The notes under the pieces are model-generated. The model did not search any database, was not told where the DNA came from, and saw only the letters and a list, made by a program, of their open reading frames with translations. The position numbers were made by a program, and so were the translations under genes. Of a stretch of DNA of 7,507 bases, positions 1 to 4,936 are shown one piece after another; position 1 is the stretch's first letter; each line of letters begins with the position of its first letter. Source of the stretch: an uncultured Actinoplanes sp. (GTDB lineage: Bacteria > Actinomycetota > Actinomycetes > Mycobacteriales > Micromonosporaceae); contig NZ_CAKUCL010000315.1 of NCBI RefSeq assembly GCF_934643405.1, forward strand, positions 1 to 7,507, written 5' to 3'.

Positions 1-388
1 GAGCAGAGGCATGGCCGGCGGCGGTGCCGGGGCGGCGAGTTCGGGCGCACGCAGCAGCGGCTTGGCCGCCGCCCGGGCGGCAGCGGCTGCCGCCGCCAAC
101 GCCGCGGCTCGCCAGGGCGCGTCCAGATCGGCCGTCGCGACGCCCGCTACGGCTGCACCGGGCGGCTCGGCGTGGGCCGACGGATCGCCGACCGAGGAAG
201 CGCCGTACGACCCGGAGTTCGACGGGCCGCCTAAGGGTGGCGGCAGGCGGGGATACGAGGGTTTCGACCCGGGCGACGAACCGCTCGACGAGGTGATCGA
301 CGAGAAGACGGCCCGGGAGAGTGGCGAACAGCAGGCGATGCGACTCCTGCAGGACGCCCTCGGCGCCGAGAAGATCGGCGAGGTCTGA
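1..388 (+). CDS. dnaX: DNA polymerase III subunit tau/gamma (DnaX), C-terminal part
   Basis: The reading frame is open at the left edge (first full codon at base 2) and ends with TGA at 386-388, giving 128 residues of the C-terminus only. DnaX is the ATPase subunit of the clamp loader, which loads the sliding clamp for DNA replication. The visible part lacks the ATPase domain. It starts with a low-complexity Ala/Gly/Ser-rich linker of about 60 residues, continues with an acidic Pro/Gly stretch containing GFDPGDEP, and ends in a conserved-looking tail (EQQAMRLLQDALGAEKIGEV), a type of ending I associate with actinobacterial DnaX. The identification is supported by the next two genes, since dnaX-ybaB-recR is a widely conserved order. 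No frameshift signal for a short gamma form lies in the visible part. The internal ATG at base 11 is very unlikely to be the real start, because the linker simply continues upstream of it. Confidence 0.82.
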   Translation, partial: SRGMAGGGAGAASSGARSSGLAAARAAAAAAANAAARQGASRSAVATPATAAPGGSAWADGSPTEEAPYDPEFDGPPKGGGRRGYEGFDPGDEPLDEVIDEKTARESGEQQAMRLLQDALGAEKIGEV

Positions 389-409
389 GCGCCCCACCCA
401 CGGCCGCGT

Positions 410-497
410 GGCGCCGAGGCTCCCGCGCGGTGCCGAGGCTCCGCGCGGCGCTGATGCTTCGCCGCGCGGGGCTGAGGCTTTGCGGGCGGCGCTGGGG
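410..497 (+). repeat. Degenerate GC-rich tandem repeat, about 4.5 units of 18-21 bp
   Basis: In the dnaX-ybaB spacer a unit resembling GGCGCCGAGGCTCCCGCGC recurs at 410-428, 429-446, 447-467, 468-487 and, partially, 488-497. The copies share the core GCYGAGGCT (third copy GCTGATGCT) followed by a CG-rich run. Unit length drifts between 18 and 21 bp, so the array does not keep a reading frame and is unlikely to encode a repeat protein. Nothing else was recognised in the 241-bp spacer apart from the hairpin listed separately and the ribosome binding site of the next gene. Confidence 0.6.
437..473 (+). terminator. Strong GC hairpin after dnaX, possible terminator
   Basis: Bases 437-450 pair with 460-473 over 14 bp (two G-U pairs), leaving a 9-nt loop at 451-459. 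The inner 10 bp (CCGCGCGGCG with CGCCGCGCGG) are perfect. The hairpin lies 48 nt after the dnaX stop. There is no U-run after it, but high-GC actinobacteria often use hairpins without a U tail. It arises from units 2-4 of the tandem repeat, so it may instead be a by-product of that repeat. Confidence 0.4.
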
Positions 498-616
498 AGT
501 GGTGGCTCGGGCGCGGCGGGCGGCTTGTGGTGGTCGGTGGGTCAGGGGCGGCTACGCTGGGCGGCGATTACGTTCGCGGGCCGTGGGTTATTGACGGCCG
601 TCGTGTCTCTTAGCTT

Positions 617-622
617 GAGGAG
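617..622 (+). promoter_or_regulatory. Ribosome binding site deciding the YbaB start
   Basis: GAGGAG lies 7 nt before ATG 630. It selects this start over upstream in-frame codons of the longer open frame. Confidence 0.75.
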
Positions 623-629
623 CGGTGTT

Positions 630-953
630 ATGCGCCCCGGTGGCCAGCCGAACATGCAGCAGATCATGAAGCAGGCGCAGAAGATGCAGCAGCAGGTCGC
701 GCAGGCTCAGGCCGAGCTGGCCGCGGCCGAGCTCACCGGGACGGCCGGCGGCGGGCTCGTCACCGTCACCGTCACGGGGCTGGGGGAGTACAAGTCGGTG
801 AAGATCGACCCCAAGGCGGTGGACCCGGAGGACGTCGAGACGCTGGAGGATCTGCTGCTCGCGGCGATTCACAACGCGGCCGAGGCGCAGCGGGAGCTCA
901 CCGAGGAAAAGATGGGGCCGGCCACCGGTGGTCTGACCCTCCCGGGGTTCTGA
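630..953 (+). CDS. YbaB/EbfC family nucleoid-associated protein
   Basis: This encodes a 107-residue protein, the normal size for the YbaB/EbfC family: small dimeric DNA-binding proteins that coat the nucleoid and are encoded next to recR in most bacteria. Residues 9-35 form a Met/Gln/Ala-rich amphipathic helix (MQQIMKQAQKMQQQ). This is followed by the conserved Gly-rich turn and beta strands (GGGLVTVTVTGLGEYKSVKI, about 44-63) and a C-terminal helix after DPEDVETLEDLL. The start is ATG 630, preceded by GAGGAG at 617-622 with 7 nt spacing, and it matches the usual family N-terminus. The frame stays open upstream to 321, but that extension crosses the tandem repeat and the dnaX end and is not family-like. 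The gene is followed by recR after 4 nt, so the two are probably co-translated. Its role in recombination is inferred from gene order only. Confidence 0.93.
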   Translation: MRPGGQPNMQQIMKQAQKMQQQVAQAQAELAAAELTGTAGGGLVTVTVTGLGEYKSVKIDPKAVDPEDVETLEDLLLAAIHNAAEAQRELTEEKMGPATGGLTLPGF

Positions 954-957
954 TCCC

Positions 958-1551
958 GTGTACGAAGGCGCCATCCAGGACCTGATCGACGAGCTGGGCC
1001 GGCTCCCCGGCGTCGGGCCGAAGAGTGCCCAGCGGATCGCCTTTCACGTCCTGTCCGCCGACCCGGCGGACGTCAACCGGCTCGCCACCGCACTGCGCAA
1101 GGTGAAGGAGCTGGTGCGGTTCTGCACGACCTGCTTCAACGTGGCCGAGTCCGAGCAGTGCCGGGTCTGCCGCGACCCACGCCGTACGAACGAAGTGCTC
1201 TGTGTGGTCGAGGAGCCGAAGGACGTCGTGGCCATCGAACGCACCGGTGAGTTCCGGGGGCGTTACCACGTGCTGGGCGGCGCGATCAATCCGCTCGAAG
1301 GGGTTGGACCGGACAACCTGCGCATCCGCGAGCTGCTTCTGCGGCTGGGAACGGGCGAGGTCAAGGAGTTGATTCTCGCCACAGATCCAAATACGGAGGG
1401 TGAGGCTACCGCGACGTACCTGGCCCTGATGGTGAAGCCCATGGGAATCGCCGTGACCCGTCTGGCAAGTGGTTTGCCAGTCGGTGGTGACCTGGAGTAT
1501 GCCGACGAGATTACTCTCGGTAGAGCTTTCGAGGGTCGACGCGCAGTGTAG
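958..1551 (+). CDS. recR: Recombination mediator protein RecR
   Basis: RecR acts with RecF and RecO to load RecA at single-stranded gaps during recombinational DNA repair. The 197-residue product is full length for the family. It shows the N-terminal helix-hairpin-helix (LPGVGPKSAQRIAFH, residues 16-30), a four-cysteine zinc finger (C56, C59, C68, C71), and a Toprim domain with the acidic start VVEEP (83-87) and the ATDPNTEGEATA motif (141-152). The conserved C-terminal region (LASGLPVGGDLEYADEITL) follows. The start is GTG 958, 4 nt after the upstream stop. There is no good ribosome binding site, so translation is probably coupled to the upstream gene. The last 150 bases or so are visibly less GC-rich than the rest. 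All key residues are present and nothing suggests a defect. Confidence 0.96.
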   Translation: MYEGAIQDLIDELGRLPGVGPKSAQRIAFHVLSADPADVNRLATALRKVKELVRFCTTCFNVAESEQCRVCRDPRRTNEVLCVVEEPKDVVAIERTGEFRGRYHVLGGAINPLEGVGPDNLRIRELLLRLGTGEVKELILATDPNTEGEATATYLALMVKPMGIAVTRLASGLPVGGDLEYADEITLGRAFEGRRAV

Positions 1552-1565
1552 TGAACGATCCGTAT

Positions 1566-1593
1566 TTGATCGACTACAGCTTGGCAGTATTTT
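1566..1593 (+). promoter_or_regulatory. Candidate sigma-A-type promoter downstream of recR
   Basis: TTGATC (1566-1571) and TATTTT (1588-1593) are separated by 16 nt in an unusually AT-rich patch. This is the best -35/-10 pair I found in the 1552-1954 gap and would start transcription near 1600, giving a leader of about 350 nt before the permease gene. It is a visual match only, and other promoters further downstream are possible. Confidence 0.35.
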
Positions 1594-1615
1594 CGGGTGG
1601 AATCGAAGTTTTACG

Positions 1616-1647
1616 GATGTCTAGACGGTAGTTTCCGTTTGGACATC
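1616..1647 (+). terminator. 13-bp hairpin after recR, possible terminator or leader stem
   Basis: GATGTCTAGACGG (1616-1628) pairs with CCGTTTGGACATC (1635-1647) over 13 bp, including two G-U pairs, with the loop TAGTTT. It sits 64 nt after the recR stop. No U-run follows. It could end the dnaX-recR transcript or, if the promoter at 1566-1593 is real, form the first stem of the transporter leader. Confidence 0.45.
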
Positions 1648-1679
1648 GCCCCTCAGGTCACGGTGACATAACGGCGAAG

Positions 1680-1707
1680 ACACGGAACTACCCGTGTACG
1701 TCCCGTG
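1680..1707 (+). promoter_or_regulatory. Inverted repeat plus extra half-site, candidate operator
   Basis: ACACGG (1680-1685) and CCGTGT (1692-1697) form a perfect inverted repeat with a 6-nt spacer. CCCGTG occurs at 1691-1696 and again at 1702-1707, an 11-bp offset, close to one helix turn. Just upstream, GTCAC-G-GTGAC (1657-1667) is a further short dyad. Such arrangements are typical of repressor sites, but no regulator gene is in view. Confidence 0.25.
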
Positions 1708-1731
1708 AACTTGACGGAGGAACCACATTAG

Positions 1732-1797
1732 GTGAGTGTTCCTCTCGATGGCGGCACACCCGCCGTCGAGTGCCTTCGTGGCATCGGTCTGATCTGA
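1732..1797 (+). CDS. Possible 21-codon leader ORF
   Basis: A strong ribosome binding site, GGAGG at 1716-1720, lies 11 nt before GTG 1732, which opens a 21-codon frame (VSVPLDGGTPAVECLRGIGLI) ending at TGA 1795-1797. I do not recognise the peptide. It runs through the hairpin at 1744-1770 and ends next to a small dyad (CGGTC 1785-1789 with GACCG 1796-1800). The position suggests a translated leader able to influence folding of the RNA, but there is no run of identical codons that would point to a particular amino acid. The spacing is somewhat long, and a second frame (GTG 1736) is also possible. Chance occurrence is a real alternative. Confidence 0.22.
   Translation: MSVPLDGGTPAVECLRGIGLI
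1744..1770 (+). promoter_or_regulatory. Leader hairpin with a competing downstream partner
   Basis: CTCGATGGCGG (1744-1754) pairs with CCGCCGTCGAG (1760-1770) over 11 bp (one G-U pair) with the loop CACAC. Part of its 3' arm, TCGAGTGCC at 1766-1774, is also the exact complement of GGCACTCGA at 1816-1824. Two exclusive folds are therefore possible, as in attenuators. No U-run follows the first hairpin. Confidence 0.4.
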
Positions 1798-1834
1798 CCG
1801 TCGCCAGGAGGGTGGGGCACTCGAGGCATGCGAT

Positions 1835-1846
1835 AACCGATCGGTT
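1835..1846 (+). promoter_or_regulatory. Perfect 12-bp palindrome, candidate operator
   Basis: AACCGATCGGTT is an exact 12-bp palindrome 108 bp before the permease gene. Its form is typical of binding sites of dimeric regulators such as the TetR family. No regulator gene lies in the window, and the assignment is inference. Confidence 0.3.
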
Positions 1847-1920
1847 GCCGTTCGCTGCGTGGGCCATCGTCTCCGGTCAATGGGTCGCTGATCCCTGTTC
1901 CGGTGGCCGTGGACTCCTCG

Positions 1921-1951
1921 CTCGTCCGGCCGCCGGGGAAGGACCGGCGAG
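1921..1951 (+). promoter_or_regulatory. Hairpin holding the dppC ribosome binding site in its loop
   Basis: CTCGTCCGG (1921-1929) can pair with CCGGCGAG (1944-1951) over 8 bp with one bulged T, which leaves AAGGA (1939-1943), the ribosome binding site 11 nt before ATG 1955, in the loop. A competing stem, GTCC 1924-1927 with GGAC 1941-1944, would bury part of it. The site supports ATG 1955 as the start. Confidence 0.3.
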
Positions 1952-1954
1952 TAA

Positions 1955-2962
1955 ATGTCGCTTGGCCCAGAGGCGTCGATCACTGATGAATCGATCCCTC
2001 CTACCGCCGACGCGGCCGAAGAGCGGACCCGCGGTGAGCAGGCGATCGCCGGACGCTCGCTGAAGCAGATCGCCTGGCGGCGCCTGAAGAAGGACAAGGT
2101 GGCGATCGCCGGTGGCATCGTCGTCATCTTCCTGATCATCGTCGCGATCCTGGCGCCCGTGCTGACCAGGCTCTGGGGACACCCGATCGACGAGCCGCAC
2201 ATCGATCAGCTCGACCCCACCTTCCTCACGCCGAAGGGGGCGTTCGGCGGCATCTCCCGGGAGTTCCCGCTCGGCCTCGAGCCGACGTCCGGCCGGGACA
2301 TCTTCAGCCGCATCCTGTTCGGCGCGCAGACCTCCCTCTCGGTGGCCTTCCTGTCCGCCTTCGTGTCGACCATCCTCGGCACGGTCTTCGGTCTCGCGGC
2401 CGGCTTCCTGGGCGGCTGGGTCGACTCGGTCATCAGCCGGGTCATGGACTTCCTGCTGGCCTTCCCGCAGCTGCTGTTCGCGATCGCTCTCGTCTCCGTG
2501 CTCCCGCCGGCGATCTTCGGGTTGAACGGCCGCTGGTCACGGGTCCTGGTGCTGGTCGGCGTCATCGGCTTCTTCGGCTGGCCGTACATCGGCCGCATCG
2601 TCCGCGGCCAGACGCTTTCGCTGCGAGAACGCGAGTTCGTCGAAGCCTCACGAAGCCTCGGAGCCCGCTCCGGTCGCATCCTCTTCCGGGAGCTGCTGCC
2701 GAACCTGGCAGCTCCCATCCTGGTCTACACCACCTTGATCATCCCGACGAACATCCTGACCGAGGCCGCACTCAGCTTCCTCGGCGTCGGTATCCCGCCA
2801 CCGAACCCTTCCTGGGGCGGCATGTTGTCGGACGCGGTGAGTTACTACCGCCAAGACCCCATGTACATGATCATTCCGGGCGGAATGATCTTCATTACCG
2901 TGCTGGCCTTCAACCTCTTCGGTGATGGCCTGCGTGATGCGCTCGACCCCAAGGCCCGCTGA
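1955..2962 (+). CDS. dppC: Peptide ABC transporter permease, DppC/OppC type
   Basis: This 335-residue inner-membrane protein forms half of the channel of a peptide importer. Residues 1-45 are a hydrophilic, acidic then basic cytoplasmic tail. An OppC N-terminal domain begins at about 35, with a first membrane helix at 49-70. The binding-protein-dependent permease domain covers about 125-325 with five more predicted helices. The conserved cytoplasmic EAA loop that contacts the ATPase is clear at 227-250 (EFVEASRSLGARSGRILFRE), and the segment FPLGLEPTSGRDIFSRILFG (104-123) matches the family's usual pre-domain sequence. The start is ATG 1955 with AAGGA at 1939-1943. It is the first gene of the transporter cluster, 403 bp after recR and 77 bp before the binding-protein gene. 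The family is certain. The substrate (di-, tri- or oligopeptide) cannot be read from the sequence, so the symbol denotes type only. Confidence 0.93.
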   Translation: MSLGPEASITDESIPPTADAAEERTRGEQAIAGRSLKQIAWRRLKKDKVAIAGGIVVIFLIIVAILAPVLTRLWGHPIDEPHIDQLDPTFLTPKGAFGGISREFPLGLEPTSGRDIFSRILFGAQTSLSVAFLSAFVSTILGTVFGLAAGFLGGWVDSVISRVMDFLLAFPQLLFAIALVSVLPPAIFGLNGRWSRVLVLVGVIGFFGWPYIGRIVRGQTLSLREREFVEASRSLGARSGRILFRELLPNLAAPILVYTTLIIPTNILTEAALSFLGVGIPPPNPSWGGMLSDAVSYYRQDPMYMIIPGGMIFITVLAFNLFGDGLRDALDPKAR

Positions 2963-2993
2963 CACGGGGGCCCGAAGAAACAACGCATGACTC

Positions 2994-3014
2994 GCGGACC
3001 GAACGGTTCGCCGC
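2994..3014 (+). promoter_or_regulatory. Small dyad between permease and binding-protein genes
   Basis: GCGG (2994-2997) with CCGC (3011-3014), and CGA (3000-3002) with TCG (3008-3010), form a bulged stem. At DNA level, CGAAC-G-GTTCG (3000-3010) is a dyad. It may be an RNA stability element or a protein site; no promoter boxes are visible around it. Confidence 0.22.
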
Positions 3015-3027
3015 TCTAGGAAACCCT

Positions 3028-3033
3028 AAGGAG
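3028..3033 (+). promoter_or_regulatory. Strong ribosome binding site of the binding-protein gene
   Basis: AAGGAG lies 6 nt before GTG 3040, close to the ideal arrangement. It sets the start of the lipoprotein and fits high expression of the binding protein. Confidence 0.75.
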
Positions 3034-3039
3034 AAACAG

Positions 3040-4821
3040 GTGGCACGCAAGACAAGAGTGCTGGCGGCTGCAGGGGTCGCCGTCGCACTCGGCTTGACCA
3101 CCGCCGCGTGCGGTGGCGGCTCTAAGAGTGATGACAGCAAGGGCGGCTCGTCCGGGAAGTCGCAGTTCAACGCGGCCATCACGGGCGTCGTGAACCCCAG
3201 CACGACCAAGGGTGGCACCCTCAACCTCTGGTCCGCCCAGGATGCCGACTCGTGGGACCCGGCCCGCGGCTACTACGCATTCGTCTGGAACCTCAACCGT
3301 CTCTACACCCGCAAGCTGGTGGACTACGCCGCTCAGCCGGGCAAGGACGGCCTCAAGCTCGTCCCCGACCTGGCCTCCGCGGAGCCCCAGATCAGCGCGG
3401 ACAAGCTGACCTACACCTTCAAGCTGCGCAGCGGGCTGAAGTTCGACGACGGCAGCCCGATCACGTCGAAGGACATCAAGTACGGCGTCGAGCGCATCTT
3501 CGCGTCCGACGTCATCACCGGCGGTCCGGTCTACCTGAAGGACCTGCTGGACCAGGGCCAGAACTACCCGGGCCCGTACAAGGACACCGCGCCGGACAAG
3601 CTCGGTCTCAAGACCGTCCAGACCCCGGACGACTCGACGATCATCTTCAAGCTGGCGAAGCCGTCCTCCGACTTCCTGTACGTGCTCGCCATGCCGGGCG
3701 CGGGCCCGGTGCCGCAGAAGCGGGACAAGGGCGCGCAGTACGGTTCGGCGCCGGCCGCGTCCGGCCCGTACATGTTCAAGCCGGGCGGCATCGTCCCGGG
3801 CAAGAGCGCCGCGTGGGTTCGTAACCCGAACTGGGACCAGGCGTCCGACCCGATCCGTAAGGCCCTGCCGGACGCGATCAACCTGACCGTCACCACCAAC
3901 CAGGACGACCTGGACAGCCGGCTCATCGCCGGGACGGCGGACATCGACGTCGGCCAGGTCGGTGTGCAGCCGGCCGCGCGTGCCAAGATCCTGCAGGACC
4001 CGACCCTCAAGGCGAACTCGGACAACCCGATCAGCGGCTTCCTGCGCTACGCGGGCATCGTCCAGTCGGTCGCGCCGCTGGACAACATCGAGTGCCGCAA
4101 GGCGATCATCTACGCGGCCGACCCGACCTCGATGCAGGCCGCCTTCGGTGGCCCGGTCGCCGGTGGTGACATCGGCACCAGCATGCTGCCGGACAACATC
4201 GCCGGCTCGGACCCGAACTTCGACCCCTTCGGTCGCAAGCAGGGCAAGCCGCAGCCGGACAAGGCCAAGCAGGCTCTCGCCGCGTGTGGCAAGCCGAACG
4301 GCTTCGACGTGACCATCACGGCTCGTAACAACCGGACCACTGAGGTCAAGGCCGCCGAGGCGCTGCAGGCGTCGCTGAAGGCCGTCGGCATCAACGCCCG
4401 GATCGAGCAGTACGACGGTGCCCAGCAGGCTTCCGTGACCGGTTCGCCGGACAACGTGAAGAAGAAGGGCTACGGCATCATCATGGCCGCCTGGGCCGCC
4501 GACTACCCGACCGGCTCCGGCTACATGCAGCCGCTGGCGGACAGCCGCTTCATCCCGGCGAACGGTAACTACAACCTGCCTGAGATCAAGGACCCGTCGA
4601 TCGACGACCTGTTCAACCAGTCTCAGCTGCAGACCGACCCGGCCAAGGCCGCCGACCTGTACAGCCAGATCAACCACAAGATCATGGACGGCGCGTACTA
4701 CCTGCCGATCGTTTCCGCCAAGGCGCTCAACTACCGCAACCCGCGGCTGACGAACGTCTACATCCACGACACCTTCGGCCAGGTCGACTTCCAGGCCCTG
4801 GGCGTCAGCGACGGCAAGTAA
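3040..4821 (+). CDS. Peptide ABC transporter substrate-binding lipoprotein, family 5
   Basis: This 593-residue extracellular solute-binding protein captures the ligand outside the membrane and delivers it to the permeases. It has a lipoprotein signal: basic MARKTR, a hydrophobic core, then TAAC with the lipid-modified C24, followed by a Gly/Ser/Lys linker to about residue 44. The family 5 (SBP_bac_5) domain fills the rest. GGTLNLWSAQDADSWDPARG opens the fold, and the family signature lies at 124-138 (TYTFKLRSGLKFDDG), followed by PITSKDIKYGVERIF. The only other cysteines I see, C352 (NIECRKAI) and C416 (LAACGKP), could form a disulfide; that is inference. The start is GTG 3040 with AAGGAG upstream. 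Codon use is very biased to C/G-ending codons (AAG, AAC, GAC, CTG), as expected for a highly expressed gene. Placement between the two permease genes is a variation on the usual order. Ligand identity cannot be told. Confidence 0.94.
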   Translation: MARKTRVLAAAGVAVALGLTTAACGGGSKSDDSKGGSSGKSQFNAAITGVVNPSTTKGGTLNLWSAQDADSWDPARGYYAFVWNLNRLYTRKLVDYAAQPGKDGLKLVPDLASAEPQISADKLTYTFKLRSGLKFDDGSPITSKDIKYGVERIFASDVITGGPVYLKDLLDQGQNYPGPYKDTAPDKLGLKTVQTPDDSTIIFKLAKPSSDFLYVLAMPGAGPVPQKRDKGAQYGSAPAASGPYMFKPGGIVPGKSAAWVRNPNWDQASDPIRKALPDAINLTVTTNQDDLDSRLIAGTADIDVGQVGVQPAARAKILQDPTLKANSDNPISGFLRYAGIVQSVAPLDNIECRKAIIYAADPTSMQAAFGGPVAGGDIGTSMLPDNIAGSDPNFDPFGRKQGKPQPDKAKQALAACGKPNGFDVTITARNNRTTEVKAAEALQASLKAVGINARIEQYDGAQQASVTGSPDNVKKKGYGIIMAAWAADYPTGSGYMQPLADSRFIPANGNYNLPEIKDPSIDDLFNQSQLQTDPAKAADLYSQINHKIMDGAYYLPIVSAKALNYRNPRLTNVYIHDTFGQVDFQALGVSDGK

Positions 4822-4878
4822 GCCGCCGACGCACACCACTGCAACGGGTAATTCGAAGGGTTGGTGAAGGCCGCCCGC

Positions 4879-4922
4879 GGTGGGCGGGCACCGGTTCCGT
4901 ACGGGATCGGTGCCCGCCCGTC
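4879..4922 (+). terminator. 20-bp hairpin between binding-protein and permease B genes
   Basis: Bases 4879-4898 pair with 4903-4922 over 20 uninterrupted pairs (four G-U) with the 4-nt loop GTAC. The core GGGCGGGCACCG with CGGTGCCCGCCC is perfect. The hairpin is 57 nt after the binding-protein stop and ends 14 nt before the likely permease start. The trailing sequence CTTGG has no U-run. The form is that of a high-GC intrinsic terminator, and here it probably causes partial termination or protects the upstream mRNA. A weaker competing stem, CCGCCC 4871-4876 with GGGCGG 4882-4887, would disrupt it. Confidence 0.7.
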
Positions 4923-4936
4923 CTTGGCCGAACGTC

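Noticed and set aside
1..388. A frameshift signal for a short gamma form of DnaX
   Set aside because: No A-rich or other slippery heptamer with a following stem was seen in the visible 3' part; the relevant region, if any, lies upstream of the window.
591..616. TTGACG (591-596) with TAGCTT (611-616) as a promoter for the YbaB gene; also TACGCT at 553-558
   Set aside because: Spacing of the first pair is only 14 nt and its -10 touches the ribosome binding site. TACGCT has no -35 at a proper distance. A promoter here is possible but not supported.
321..629. N-terminal extension of the YbaB gene (frame open from 321)
   Set aside because: It overlaps dnaX and the tandem repeat, is not family-like, and the GAGGAG at 617-622 plus the typical N-terminus support ATG 630.
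1462..1480. Hairpin CTGGCAA / TTGCCAG inside recR
   Set aside because: It lies within coding sequence for the conserved LASGLPVG segment, so the repeat is probably a consequence of the codons used.
1711..1740. TTGACG at 1711-1716 as a -35 box
   Set aside because: No acceptable -10 lies 16-18 nt downstream, and the sequence is better explained as part of a GGAGG ribosome binding site.
1621..2202. A 193-codon minus-strand open frame across the recR-dppC gap
   Set aside because: Half of it is the shadow of dppC, the protein looks like random composition, and no ribosome binding site or family motif is evident.
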